Source: Varroa destructor
Taxonomy: Eukaryota; Arthropoda; Arachnida; Mesostigmata; Varroidae
Assembly: GCF_002443255.2 (NCBI RefSeq)
Contig: NW_019211455.1
Coordinates: forward strand, 44,650,103 to 44,714,102
Length of the DNA: 64,000 nucleotides
Direction of reading: 5' to 3'
Under the pieces are notes generated by a model, which was given only the letters and a program-made list of their open reading frames with translations, was not told the DNA's origin and did not search any database. Both the position numbers and the translations under genes were made by a program. Below, piece by piece: positions 37,691 through 51,800 of this stretch (within the stretch, counting starts at the first letter, position 1; each line of letters starts with the position of its first letter).

Positions 37691-40600
37691 GAAAACCGGT
37701 TCCCTACAATCGATCGTAGGCAAAGCTTCTTGAAGGTTTGCCTACGCTTCATTGCCGCCTTGAGTTGCCTCGGGTTAGTTTAAGTTGCCCCGACTGTAAC
37801 CGCTGAATTTCTAGGTGGTGAGCTATGGCGATAGCTGCGGCAAGAGGAAAATGTCCCGCGGCGTTCACATCCACGCCGGTATTTATCTCCATTCGAAATG
37901 TTAACGGCGTAGGCGTGATCGGTTTCTGAAGCGGGGCTACCGGGTTATGAGCCGCAAGGCCCTGGTATAGCCAATGAGGACCCACAGGCTTCACAGGAAG
38001 CACCCATGGGCAACTGCCAGGAGAGCTTTGAGTGACGCTGCCATGTGGCCTGCTGCTAAGCAGGCGCAGCAGCGGTGAAAAGCAGTGGCGCAAAGAGATG
38101 AACGTGGTTTGTGGTTGTTTCCACAGAGTCGGCATAAGCTGGCTGTAGGGACCGCCAAATATCAGCGCGGGGCCTGCCTCGGCCGCACCAAAGTAGCATT
38201 TCGAAGGCTTGAAGGCGGAGAACGTTTTTCCTTCTGTACTTCTTAAAAAAAAACATTTCCGTTCCAGGACCAGTTTTGCTTTTCTTCCGTCAAACATTCA
38301 CTGAAGGTTTATAGATGAGATCTTTAGATGGTAGACGACGGACTACGGATGGTTAAACCAACGAAGGAACGAACGGGCTCGAGAAATGTTCAAAGGGAGC
38401 TTTCATCAGCTTGCCGTTTGGAGGCAACGAGAAAATCAGGCCGAGTGGTATCTTTCACCACAATTATTGCGAATAACGCAATGAGGTTCGAGGCCATGTG
38501 TAAGTTGGTGGAGTACAGCGTCCCGGTCTCTTCGTTTTTGACTAATTGCCTTTATGCATACCTCTCCCTTACTATGCCTTCTGTAATTAGCTAATGAAGA
38601 AATACAGGAAAAACGGCACGTAGTTGGCATACCCAATCGCTTGATACCATCAAGATCCCTATGATTCATTGGACTGGCCGCCACTGGACATGGTTCAAAA
38701 AACGCCGACTAAAGATATCTCCGCCCATAGGGTCATGATGGGTTAGATACTGTTGAGATCTATCTATGCGTATTTCAAGAGCGCGAGTAGCTATAGGTAC
38801 AGATTGCAACAACAGCACATGGTACAGATATTGCCTACAAAAACAGACTTACTGCTTGCGTCTATCGATTAACATCATGCCATATTGGAAAAGCAAGAAC
38901 TATACGGTTCGATTGTTGCGCCGTGCTCGCCTTCTGGAACAATTACTAATTTTATGCCGAAACTTGTTGACGATTAGATTCTACACGCGTCCAATTCTAC
39001 GGACGAATGCCGAATTTCAGCTCGCACGCGGTGTAGTATCTGTCACATCTGTGATTATTAATACTTCCCAGCTACTATCATGTAACGTCAAAGGACATGA
39101 ATCTTATGGAGAATTCAGACCACCATAAACTACGACCATAGTTAGAGAATCGCGGACAAGTCATTATATCAAAGTCTACTATGAGATATGTAAGAGAATA
39201 CAGAGATGTCAAAGGAAATATTGCCGTACTGATCTGACATAGATGAGGACATCTGTGTTAGCTGCCATCAAACCGTCACTATCATCGATCGTTCTGAAGA
39301 GTTTCAAATCAATGGGTCAACTGTCCGTTAGGTTGCTTTAAATCGCCTAATTCAGATACCCGTCAAACCTAATAATACATTCTACATCTACTGCTATATA
39401 CAAACCATGATGGTATTATAGAATAGATATTTATAAACCGTTCAGCCAAAACTTATTGTATCTTCTCCTGGGTTTCCAGTTCTATGTCGTCTTCGTTCGC
39501 GTTCACTTTCAGATCGACGGAGACAGAAAAATAGCGGCAGAAAAACAGGGGCTTGTTTCATATTTATGGGTTTAACGGCTAACAGCGTATTTGGCGGTTG
39601 ACTAAATAGAGCTGACAGTGCTGCTGTCAAAGGTGTTCCCCCCATAATATAAAGATGGAAAGAAACGGGACAGAAAAACCGAGATCCAGCCAGGCGAAGA
39701 AGTGGCAGATGTTTCAATGGACCAGGCCGCTTTTACACTCGCAGAACTGTCCTCCTAGAAAAAAGCGTCTTTCTTGAATTGCGTCCAAAGGAGATTTCGT
39801 TGATAGATCGGAGGAAAGAAGAGAATTCGATGGAGTAAAGCAGCAAGACCTGAGGGCAGCCATTTCAAAAACTTCCGTTTCATCGCACCGACAGCAGCAC
39901 CATGACATTGGGCAACTGAAAAGACCAAGCTTTAGCAAGCAATGAAGGTGGGTTAAATGTAAGTGCCCACAAAGTCAGTATGAAGTGTCGTCGGCTTGAG
40001 AAGAGCGCCAGCGGTAGCAGGCGTATAATATAAAGGTTTCATGGTATGATGTTTCGTTCCTTGATTCTTTTTGAAAATCTCAGAAGGACATAGATGGCCC
40101 TTTGGGTGTGCAATATATGTCACACCTTTATCAACGTCTGCGAAGAAGCTGTGAGACTGAAGACACTGAAGACGCAACTGAGCTGATACTCTATACTACC
40201 CGGCCGAACAGTTAACGCTCATATCATATCGCATCGATTGGAGACGGATCATGTTATTGAATCATCCTTGAAACACCTAGCAATCTGTGTTACATGCATC
40301 TATTCCTATTTAATCATTAGTGTGACACATTTTCGTTTCTACTGTAAGAGGGCTCTCCCGCCTAAATCACCCTAGCAGATACATAAAAGCTGTATCTCCA
40401 CTCTATTACGTCTGATTTCGTGTTGCATGCAAGAGACCATATGTGCGTGATACGAACACTCGAGCACGTTAACTTCGCCTGTTTACCTCGCTAGGCCCGT
40501 AGTTAATCTCCAGACGACCTCATACCAACGACGTAAGTTTCGGGAGGAAAAGAGAACGCGGGCACCTGTTGGCAATATGGCAATAGGAGTTTGTAGCAGC

Positions 40601-43600
40601 AGCAAGCCGAAGCAGGACCCGCAATTACCAGCAACATTATAACTTACATTCTTATGAAGGGGGCATAACACGCAGTAGCGGAAGCGTAAAAGCAGAGGTA
40701 CATGTAGTGCAGAAATGATATTCTTATGATATTATTCCCCTTATGATATCCTCTTCTGCCATCTGCAGTGAGAAACGAACCGATTGGCTCTTCAGCGGGC
40801 TGCATCTTGCTCATACACCATTAGTGGCCTCGTTTTTCAGTCGCTCCTTCTCGATGGTGCAGCATCCCCCCTCAGCCGATTGCAAAGCAAGTCAAGAGCT
40901 TCCTGAAGGTTCTGTTCTGCCGCCATATAGAGCAAGATAAGGTTATCCACGTGCGTTCCATAATTAGCCGTTTGCCCCTTGGCGACGAGCTTGAGGACAG
41001 CCCGTCGCTTGAAATTAGTTTTTTTCACATGAATGCCCTTAGCTGAGCTGAGTCCTGCGTCATGCGCCACCGTTATTGCGAGAGTGAGAGTCGAAAGAGC
41101 GAACCGAAGAGGAAAAGTGAGAGCCTAGTGCAGACTCGCGATGCGATCCCCCCTCTGAACCTCTGGCTGAGCTCATCATGACTGTTAGATTTTGCTTGTT
41201 AATAGACTGATCATGTCCGGTTATTGGCATACCACGAGGTTGTCTTAAGGGACTAGCTATTTCTCACCGCTATGGAGCAGTGGCACTGCACTACATTAGA
41301 AACGGAGCGCAACGTTACCCCCTCGTTGACCGCACGATCGCATGCGACTAGAGCTCACCAAACAGCGCTTCTGCTCTACTTATTCGGAAGCAATCGTCGT
41401 AATGTGCGTTAATGTCACAGTAGATATACAAGCACTTACGACATGGACTTTATGGTTGAGTTGCTGTGGCCCTATTCCCACCGTCATCATCAGTTAACAT
41501 AGCGAACCACTCGCTTCTGGGACACACGACACTGAAAACTTTGGGTCTCTCTTCATCCTTTTCTCACGTCTTAGACGGTTTCTCTATGTAGAGATCCATC
41601 AGGCATGCATTCTTTAGGCTCATCTGAGGCGTGAGCCATGACGCAGGACCGGCTATTACAGTTACTATTCTACTACTACCGACTGCTGCTGCTGTCACTC
41701 CTATTACTTGTCCCACTAGACTCCTTATTGCTAGGAAACTGGCAATAGCCGTTAGACAGTGGGGCAAACTGACCGGTCCCACCAATCGGAAACCGCTGCC
41801 CAACCACTGTCTGTTAATGCTCCACAAAGAGGAGAAAACTGTGGAGAGAGCGAGAAGTGGTGGAGGGAACCTGCTAGGGAGAGGGATGAGTACGGCTAAA
41901 AACAGAGCACGAGAGAAGCGAAGCCGGGAGCAGAAACCAATGAGCCGCCACAGCTGCTAAAGGAAGCAACAGCATAGATGCAACATCGAAAGCAGTAGCA
42001 GCAGCAGAAGACGCAGGTCGCACTGCTGTCTGGCGGCCCACTGATGCGCGATCGACGTGCCGGCGAATAAGCGTAATTGGAGTCGGGTAGATTACTGGCG
42101 CCTGCTAAGCACAGCGAGGGTTTTGCTTGCCTGCAAGGCACCTTTTTCTGGGTTAGTCAACGTTGGAGAGAAACGCGGCCACGCGGCGCATGTCTGTCGG
42201 TCGATATATCTGGGCGTGTACACCACCGGGCATCTAGTTTTGCTCTCAATACACCCCTTTTTTCCTTGGGACTTTTCGTGCTCAAGGCTTTTTCTGACAC
42301 CGGGTGTGGATAGTGGAAAAGGGAGGAAAAAAGCAGGAGCGCGTGGATTCGACAACGAAACACGGGAAGGAGGAATGGATCATCGTGACTTTTTGGGTTA
42401 TATAAGCTTATCGAGAAGAATCTTTGAGCTCGCAGCGAACGACTGGCGTCTGTCTGCTATAATAGACGTATTTGTCAGTTGTAGCGAGAGCAATAATTTG
42501 GGTAGTGCAGTGGGCGGCAATGGCCGTGCTCAAGGCCGGGGAAGCTGCAATGGGATATGTCGAGCAAGGATACGGATGCAGAATCCTGCCACTTTGGGTG
42601 AACCAACATGGACTACTGCGCTGGCGTAAGAGGATAAGGGAGCCTCCTCACTTCGTCTCGTTGCTGCTGTTGCTGATTTCATCGTAGAGAAGCTGCCAGA
42701 GTAGACGGCAAGCGGCCGTGCCTGTAGGGTGTGGCGACTTTTCAGCACCTGTGCCTCGTTGCAGGAGGCGAAAACCGGATTGTGTCAGTCTCAATAAGAG
42801 TTTGAACCACACCACTACTTTACCCAACGGTATTACTGTGAGCTGTATGTTGCGCAATGTCCTTTTGGCCTGGTGCGGACCTAAGACTCATACGATGTTC
42901 ACTATGAGCCTAACTCTGTGACGCAGAAGCAGCAAGTAATATAGGAATGATAGGTTGAAAAACGAGGAACGGGAAGGAAGGTGCGTTAGAGAGTGAAAGT
43001 TAAGGTAAAATGCGAAAAAACTCTAGGCAACTAACAGAACCTGAGCGGCCGGGCAGCGGATGGATAAGGTATAACAGCAAACGAAACAAAGTTGAGCCAA
43101 CGGAAGCCCAATAGAGAAAACCAGTGAAAAATATGCTAGAAACTCACCATCCTCTGGGAATTTTACAGTTCCCTTGAAGACCATTTCATCGCAGGGAGGG
43201 GGATGTAGGACACGGCAAAGCTAAAGAAGCAAGACTTGGACCACAGTTGTCGTGGATGACGGTTAACGGCCCGCACGAACTGCTTTTGGGGACCACCGGG
43301 TGGCTGGCGCTAGAATGAACATCGTCGTCTGTGCAGCCCGCTTGCTTTTTTAGGAACCAGATAAAAATAAATTTTTATATCAGATCCTCCAAGACATACT
43401 CCAACTCACATTTAACGCAATGGTGGTAATAATATGACTTCAGCCATATTAACAGATGGTCGGTATTCTCAACGTTATTGGGGATGGCCGTGTGCTGGTC
43501 GAACGCATATGGACTGCTTACGAAATACAATACTTGGCACGTTGAGCATTCTTTCTAAAAACAAACGCTAAGTAAGCGTAGCCGAACGGACTGAATTACG

Positions 43601-44266
43601 AGCTTGTTAAGTCATTGCTCCGGGCACAAAGTAAAGGGTTTTTGAGGCTTTTTATTTTTGGTGAACCTCTTCCTGCTCTGTCCTCATACGTGCACAATAT
43701 GAAGTTCACAGCGGAAACGAGCTTCCCTCCTTATCTTTGCCTAGATAAAGCAGGTTAGATGGCTCACCTAAAGCCTTTGTCTTTGGAAAGCTTTACTGCG
43801 TTGCTACCTCAATGTTGGGAAAGTCTCACGTAATCATCAGAAAGGCACTTTTCCACTTTTTACGAAGGAATGAAAAGAGGGAGAGTTCAACTGGTCTGTG
43901 TTTTTGCCGCTTCTGCCTTCTACACGACATGAACGGATAGGCTTGATGTACGGTTGATGGCCTGTGCCGGAGTACCGTTATGTCAAAGCTGGAAGCGGCC
44001 AAGAAGTGTGTGAAAGGCGAATTTCTGTAAAATTGTACTAGCGCACATGCTCGCCTCATGGCGCTACTCGGATATTAACCTCAGCTCTCCCTCAGGCGAT
44101 GTCCCTTTTACGGGCTCGATTCAGGACTTGCCTCGACCCGGCAACAACGATGAAACTGGTTCTTGGCTCCTTCTGCCGGTTATCCCCTGCTGATTGTCGC
44201 CCAGATGTTGTCCTGCTGGCATGGATGACAAGACCGCTGAGCTACCGAGAAAGCGACACATACATT

Positions 44267-44280
44267 CACACACACACACA
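44267..44280 (+). repeat. (CA)7 microsatellite
   Basis: Seven perfect CA units about 1.4 kb before the second plexin coding exon. Confidence 0.9.
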
Positions 44281-45704
44281 TAAACGGATTTTACAGATCG
44301 CGCGAAACTGCAGGGTCTTATAATATAGGCATATACAAATACTCGTTCTGACATAGCGAGAATTTTATTATAGAGGACGCCCGCAGGTGCTGGTGCTCAA
44401 TATTACGGAGCAGCGAGCCTCATAGTAGCATAGACTTACACCATCCAGTACTTGTCCTTATGCCTTTATTTCTCTCTTACACTGACAATAACTTCTGAGT
44501 TCGTAGCATCAAAAGCTTAGCTTTTCCTTGCGCTGCGTAGAAGCGGCACCGCAGTCAACATTGCTATTCTCAAACTCCATTTGGGTTGTGTAGAAAAAGC
44601 GGAGCTTAATACTAGTATATGTAAAGCTTGCTGGTGGGTAATGGCCTCTTTGGAACTCACAGGCAGGGTGTGAGTGAGAATCGTAAAAATTCAATAAAAC
44701 GCTCTGCCAGTGTGGGTGACCGGATGACCCCAGCAGAGGGCAAATGGCAGACAAGGCGGAGCCAGAGGGCACCCCTGGGCATCTACTTTGCCTTTGCACT
44801 CAGCGAGTCTGAAACGAAAGGACCACCCCACCATCGCTGAAGTTCTTGGACAGACTAAAACCGCTGGGTCGTTCGTTGCCTCAGGAGCAGTGGCGAAAGG
44901 TAATGCTTCTCTAAGAGAAGGCCCGCACGTACAGTGATTTCTGCATGCTGCCCGAGGCAGCAGGAAACTTGAAACTTCGGTTTTCCGTCTGGGGAGAAAC
45001 CGATGGCTGGTCGCAAAGCAACTGTGAGCAACGCTCATGACAACGCAAAAGCCTCTACATGATCCTGGTATTTGTGTGTATACGGGGTCGAAATAAACTT
45101 GATGTATCAACGGAAGTGCTTCGGATGGAGGAAGCTGCCCAGTGCCAGTCAAGCGTCGTCTGAACGATGGCCGACAAACGTTTCAGCCATATCACTTTAG
45201 GCGGTGAATACGCAGGTTGCATCATGTTATACGCAGCGAGATATGCGACTAGGTTAAAGATGAAACTAGAAGTTTTTAAGGTGTCCGGGTGGTGAGGATC
45301 AAACGCTGTGAGTTTTCGATTTTATAAAAGAAAGCGTTTGTTAATAGCGTTTGTTCGATGAATACCGCATATAAAGCAATGGCATACGTAACAGGCGCAT
45401 GTAAGATTGCACCCATAGCATTCTATAAACGTAATATACTATAAAGGTGTTGGATAGAAATGGCAACCTAGATAGACATAGAAAACTATAGTATGCTACG
45501 GGACACTCAGTGCCCAACATCCTCATAGGGTCATGGATGCTTTTGATCAACATATTTCTTATAGCATGTAATAACAAAAGTAATACACGTATTTTTATAT
45601 TCTCCAAATACTATATAGAAGTTGCTAGATTAACAGGTGGCGTAGTGGTCATGGCACAGTCATAATTACTACAATTTCTGCTCTTTTGTTTACTCTAATT
45701 ACAG

Positions 45705-45881
45705 AAAAGCGGCAACGTGTACAGCTTCTGTAACGAGACGCTTAAAGTTAACGGCAGCGCGCCGATCCGGGCTCAGGCCGCCGCTACGTGGACTGGCGTA
45801 ACGCTAACGGCCGTTGTCGTGACAGTCACGCAACAGCACAGCGTCGCCTTCCTCGGAACAAATCACGGAACCGTCAAAAAG
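45705..45881 (+). CDS. Plexin, second coding exon: last blade of the sema domain
   Basis: This internal exon of 59 codons starts after the acceptor TCTAATTACAG and ends at the donor AAAAAG|GTACGT. It enters and leaves in phase 0, matching the phase-0 end of the exon at 30959. Spliced together, residues 474-532 follow ADCPAPG with KSGNVYSFC and then the plexin/sema closing pattern. That pattern is a proline-rich turn (SAPIRA), TWTGVTLTAVVVTV, and HSVAFLGTNHGTVKK at 518-532. This is where plexins have the closing strands of the beta-propeller, just ahead of the PSI domain. Cys482 and sequons at N483 and N489 are visible. There is no stop, so the protein continues downstream, but I could not find the next (PSI) exon before position 64000. 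Confidence 0.9.
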
Positions 45882-48800
45882 GTACGTGACTCAGCTTGTC
45901 CAAAAAAGGCCTCAAAATACCCGGTTTAGCTGATCCATATACGACACTTCCGACGTCAATCAATTGATATAATGCTTTTTCCTTCGTACATTGAGTGGTC
46001 GCATTGTGCCCACAGACCTTGCCTGTTCTTATATAGTAGAGCGTCGCCCATTAAGTACCCGACGCTCGTATAGTTTAGATATGTGACGATACAAACAGGA
46101 CAATAAGTTATAGAATCTAGAAATGTGTAACACATCGCACGATCTAACTGAATGTGCATTAAATAATTAAAAATATTTTCGTCAGTATAATTACATTTTT
46201 TTCGTATTAGCATATATTTAATCTCAACCTCGTTGTACATCAGTGCCTAAGTTCAATTTCCTTTTTCTATCTGCCATCCTGTTGCTATTTCTGCTGCGAT
46301 ATGTTGAAATACCACCAGGTGTCGCTACTGTACTTCTGTCATCACCACTCACAATTAGAGGTTTGTCTGTGCTGTTAAGCATATCCGAGCTATTGGAGGC
46401 CTTTCAAGACTCTTCTGTGGCTATCTTCGTATTGCGGCCTTTCAAAACGAACGCGAAGGCTGTGGCCGTGGTATCAAGCTTTAGCGATAGGATATGGCTT
46501 GCTTTGATGCGTCCAAAATTGGCTCAGGTCCGTCTGAGCGTGCCCGCTTAAGGTTAAACACATTGCACTTACTCTGCTTCTGCTATAACTCGTAGACGGG
46601 CTGATCGCCTGATCGGACTGCCTGTCTGTCGGATCTGTTCCGAGTAGAGCTCTTCGATAAAGAAAAACTTGTTGCTGGTAGTAGGGATTTTCAACGATGT
46701 TTTTCTGTCTCGGTTGTTCAATTTTCACTAGCCCTTGCGTTTGTGCCAGTGCATTTGCTTCTAGTGACAATCTGCAGCACTGGGGGCATCCCTTCGTGCT
46801 TAGCTCTTGCGGCTCCGCACCTCCAGTGATTCTCTTTAGATGTACGTATATATCTCATATATGTCTAAGGAGAACCATTTGAACAATTATTTTATACCTA
46901 TCATAAATTCTGTGTCGTCCCTTTTATTTGGAATCCATCTATTTTATTTATGCGTATCTGCGTCTATTCCGAAATGTTTGATTCGGCGGCCTACTCGCCC
47001 CGTCGACAATTCAACCTACGACGGAAATTATACCATAGCCACGTACAGTTATTATCTATATAGCTATACGCATGCCTGTGTCTATCCAGGCTTTCCGTCC
47101 TGTTGGCGACAACACCAGAGCCAGTACTATAATGATATGTCCAAAATCCGCACATAGATTCCTACACGTCAGACGTCAGTTCTTTCAGTCTGTCCTACTA
47201 TGTCGATAGTATTGCGCGTCTCTTCATTATTGGTGGGTACCAATATATTTAGAAGTTGTCGCACGTACCTTTTTGTACGGTTACTAGTCGTTTGAAGCTC
47301 CGTCAGCTGCTACAGACAAAACGATAATAACAGATCTGGATAGGTGTACGTATGTGTATCTGTGTCTGTGTATGTGTATGGGAAGCGCGCTAGTTTTCGA
47401 AAATCGATCAGCAAGCCAGCCTACCTAGCTAGAAATACTATACAGGTAGTATTACGCGCAATCGCTATTGGTGTCCATCCATTAAGAAAGGGGATGATCG
47501 TCATTGGGGTTGGATATGTTAGATGATTGCTATGAAGAACCAGGACAATAAAAATCCGTGAATAAGTGCTTCTTCGTGAAGGTGGCAAATGACTAAGCTT
47601 GACGAGGGAAGCGGTTTGAGTTAATAAAAACATGATATTGAAATCCTTCACTCGATCAGTATCGGTAATTTATTTTCCAAAACACGACAGTCGTGGAGAT
47701 CCACTCAGCTCAGCATGGTTATAGCAGTAAACCATCGCTGTCTGAGTCTGACTCTTTATATCTCATCCTCCTAAGGCGAAGGACAACACCTCTGGGTGTA
47801 AATCCCTAGCAAAACCTAAATAGGAATTGTAGCGCACCTTCGATATTGCTACTGCTGCGCTGCTGCTATTACTGCTTGTTGAAACTGCTTCTCGCATCTC
47901 GATATTAACTTAAAAAAACAAGGGTGACGTTGGTCTGTTCGACAGCTCAGGACAGGGGTCCGTGTACATCAGGCAGCCTACACTACACAACGCTGTGCCT
48001 ACTAAACTTAAGCTCCCCGAGCAGCACTTAGTTGGGATAAGTGTATTTTAATGTAGGTGCCCCTTCGCACAAAACTCCCTTGAGAGCATTGCACATGCGT
48101 GCGGTAGCGATTTTGGTTTTGTCGCGCAGTAATCTTCTGTTTCAATCGTCATCGTGCAGTGTCTTCAAAGTTCGGGATCAGCCCTAAAACAGGCGGTAGA
48201 GAAACGCCTTCAGTAGCGACTGGGTTGCGTTAGACAATTCTTCGCCGTTATCATATTGGGTTGGTACAGGCTTCGATTGGGCATCTAAAATACACACCAA
48301 TCAAGAAATTTCCTTTACTCAAAAGATCTCGGATCCGGGACTCTAGCGTTGTCGTTACACAAATCGATTTGTACCTTTATCGTCTCGTCCTATTTGGCTG
48401 CCCTGGCAAGGTAGCGTCTGAAAAGTCCATTTGTAGTGCAACATAGACAAAACGATGGAGACTTGATGACTGGGTAAAACCACTGTGCCATTAAGATCTT
48501 CAAGGCTCATGCAACTATAGCCAGATAAATGTATACTAGCCTACACACACTTAGGGTCCAAAAGGCACTCACATGGCGGTGTGGATCTAGCCACTCCGTT
48601 GTTGTTCGGCTGTTGTTTAATCCAACAGTTCAGTCTATTTTGTCCCTACGAAGAATATTATACATTCGTATAGGTGTCCGTAGGAATCAAACTATCTTGC
48701 CTTTAATTTGGCTACTCGTTGGCAATTTCGTTTTTTCATTCTTTGTCCTCGAATAATCTGTCATTTACGAGAGTACACAACGCTTCTGCTGATTGTTCTT

Positions 48801-51800
48801 TTTCGTTAAGAAATATACGGCTCGTCACTTAAAGCAACGTAGAATAACAAGGCGGCAGACTGATCCAGTACAACTAAAATGTGAGCTATTGTTCTCTAGC
48901 ACATTTTCGTTAGCCGACCTGTCGGGCAAACACCCGTGTCAAAGTCCCGCTTGTCTTACTATTTGCGCGATCTGTACGAAGTTCTATTTCGTAAACGGAA
49001 AAGTAAACCTCTTCAGGTCTGTCTCTCCCAGTAAACCACAACAGCGAGCAGCATGGTGGTTCTTCAGTTAGTAAATGCCTCATGCTAAAAATAAATTAAT
49101 GGAATTAAAAACAAAAATATTTCGAATCATTAACAAATCTCAAGAAAAACGACAATTGTCCAAATGTTGAGATAGACAATCACACGAGGTGCTGTTGCCT
49201 TATACCAGGCCGTATCGGACCTGCTGATCAACGCTTCTGCCGAGTTGCTTTACGAATTAGATTGATACGATTTTAATAGAGAAACCAAATCCACTAGCAA
49301 TAGCAGCGTTTCCGTTATACAGCCTTAGACAGGCAGAAAAGAGGCCAAAGCAAAAGCTGCTGTTGTGTTGTTACGTTTGATCCCAAACTGTGTAGCGCTA
49401 ACAGGCATTCGTCACCTGATTTGAGCTGATGAGGTAACTTCGAGGCCAATTTATCTCCAATAACTTCATTTGATCGCACGTATATCTCGGGGGTTCTCCA
49501 ATATCTCGTTTCTTATCTCATATTCTCTCTTATCGAGCGCAGAAAATGTCGTCGTTTTTGCCGTCGTCCACGTACCTGCCTCTATAAGCTATCGCAAGAT
49601 AAGATAGCATCTCCGCTTATCTTTTTTTTTTGAAATTTTGAAACTTTGATCAATGACTCGAAGCCGACGCAACTCGATCTTTCAGTTTAAAACGCTATGT
49701 AGCTTGTCTTCTGCATTTTCTGTGTTACACCTAAAACCGTGTATCGTGGCTGATCTGGGAGAGGGTTTGGACGATGGGAAATGTCCGATCGTAGCAATCG
49801 ACTGCTCCGCCACAACCTATCGTAGCCCACTGCCCTTAAAAGCCGGTTCACTACGCACCTGTTCAGGCGGGCTGCTTATTATGTTACAGCGGGATCGGGC
49901 GTTTGGGCAGGCAAAACTAAAGGTAGGCGCCGCGACGGGTGTTTACAATCCCGCAAATGCTGGTCGTTGAGTCTAAGACAGCGTCGTAGTCTCCTTGTGT
50001 GACACTTGGACAATTGCGGTACTGAGGTAACTAGTGGAGAAAACAAAAACTGATCGGTAGCTGATAGCACAGAGAAATCAGACTTCAAAACTTTAATGGA
50101 CCTGCTCGACAGCCGGCCCCTTCGGCAGTTCTCGGCGGGCGACTTTGCTAACAGCCTGTGGTGATTAGATCGCAATCTAGTTGTCTTCGTCGTGTTGTCG
50201 CTATGGCCTTTGAGACGTCTGGCAGGAATAGGACATAGGCTACGTTAATAAAGGGGGTGTCAATGGTGAACACGGGCTAAATACTGTTCTACACTGAGTA
50301 AATGGGGGGAACACGTGGAACTGTTATTTTTACTATTATTAGTAGTAAACAACGGCTAACTGCCACTAAAAGCCACCTTTATCGTAACACCGATAACGTC
50401 TATTCTCCGTTTAACGAAAGCACGATTTTAACCTATCGGCTGGTTTGCATTTGCTACGTGATACCTTTCTGAACGCCTACGCTCTGACTGAACTTATAGT
50501 CGAACGGTCCGAAAACGTTGCAGATCCATTTTTTTTGGGCGGTACGAGCGCAATGCCTTATGTGTGTACGTAGGGGTTGTATAATATTACCCTGGTGACT
50601 ATCCCATCTGAACTGTACGCAGCTTGAAGAAACGCAGTTGTCCAAAACGCCGCTACTGACGCCCATAGACTCAAACATATACACTTCATACATACACACA
50701 TCTATTACCAACAACAACAGCAGCAGCAACGACTAACGGTTTTGAGTCGACTTCAGCCCTTGATGAGTGAGACTTCGATTATTGAACGAGTGCTATTGAA
50801 CCCTTATCTTACATTAGGTTCAGCTTCTGGGACCACCGTTGCATGCTTGCCCAGGCAGCTCTACTTCTTTCCCTATCCAGAATGTCGGTCTCTGAGGGGC
50901 TGTACTGTGTTGTACAGCTAAACTTCGGCGAGCGAACAACGAGGCCTCCTTGATACGGTTGGCAAGCAACGGCCAACGACCCTCTCCACGGAATGGCTAG
51001 CGGTGGGAGGCTGCCAAGTGTGACACAGTTACATGGCATAGTGCTGTGGGACCATTGCAACGCGACAGCAGTCGCAGAGCGAATCGGGTCTGCTTCTACC
51101 AGCAGAGCGGTTCTCGTAGTAAATGTTCAACTATCACAGTTGAATGTCGCGTCTACCGCGCCGATGCCGTACTGAGCTGACGAGTCATTCTTGTCGCTAA
51201 CCAGCTCTCTAGACGTCCAACATTTCCTAGCTTCAATTGTCCCGCGATCAATCCGTGGCTCTGCCAAGTCAAATGCCTTGTGGACCCCCATCGACCTGGT
51301 GACTCTGAAGCTTCAACATCACAATCCAGTAACGTAACGCCCCACTTGTACTGGAATGTGTATCTGTGTACATGAGTTCAATTGTCGGATCGGACCGCAC
51401 TGGCACCCCACCCACTAGAACACAAAGAACTTCGATGTGAAAGCAGCGACTGGAGTCGATCAACTTTACGCGTCCGATTGACTCAGAGTCAGCAGCCAAA
51501 GTTTGGACGGGCAGTCGTAACCTAATACCGTTGCAGGAGTAGATCAGCGTGTGCTGGTTCTTGTAGGAGTAATTTTTCATTATATCACCTTACATCAGCA
51601 AGTTTCAAAAGGACCGCCATGTAAACGATGGATGGATGGAAGCGAGGGTCCTTTTTTCATATCACTTAAGAAATTTTCATTACATTTCGTTACCGTCGAC
51701 AAGTCAGGTCGGGTCGACTCGACGATGGCTATTCCTTACCACTGGCAATTTGTGACAATGACTTTTGCCAATGATTTTTGTCAGTGAGTGTGCCAATGCC

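Larger units (their letters stand above)
30960..45704 (+). other. Plexin intron of about 14.7 kb between the two visible coding exons
   Basis: It runs from GTGAGT at 30960 to TTACAG at 45704 and is phase 0. Most of it shows no sustained coding signal: open frames are short, overlap on both strands and match no family I know. It holds a 3 x 21 bp tandem repeat (36009), a short TA run (36323), a CTA run (33814), a CA run (44267), a strong acceptor with a possible terminal exon at 37375, and a 69-codon ORF with a CPSC motif at 34747. The stretches 37.3-38.3 kb and 41.9-42.8 kb look more GC-rich than their surroundings. Confidence 0.85.

Noticed and set aside
37749..38297. 182-codon minus-strand ORF
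   Set aside because: No recognisable domain, no conserved-looking motif, and another minus-strand frame is open within it; judged a chance frame in a GC-rich stretch.
42057..42629. 190-codon + strand ORF
   Set aside because: A run of this length is plausible by chance in six frames of 64 kb. It has no family resemblance, several overlapping frames on both strands are similarly open, and it lies in a GC-rich stretch where stops are rarer.
44691..45152. 153-codon minus-strand ORF
   Set aside because: Overlaps a + strand frame of similar quality, has Cys/Pro-rich composition of no known family, and lies inside the plexin intron.
45638..45648. tRNA/SINE A-box-like sequence TGGCGTAGTGG
   Set aside because: No B box at the expected distance and no cloverleaf can be drawn.
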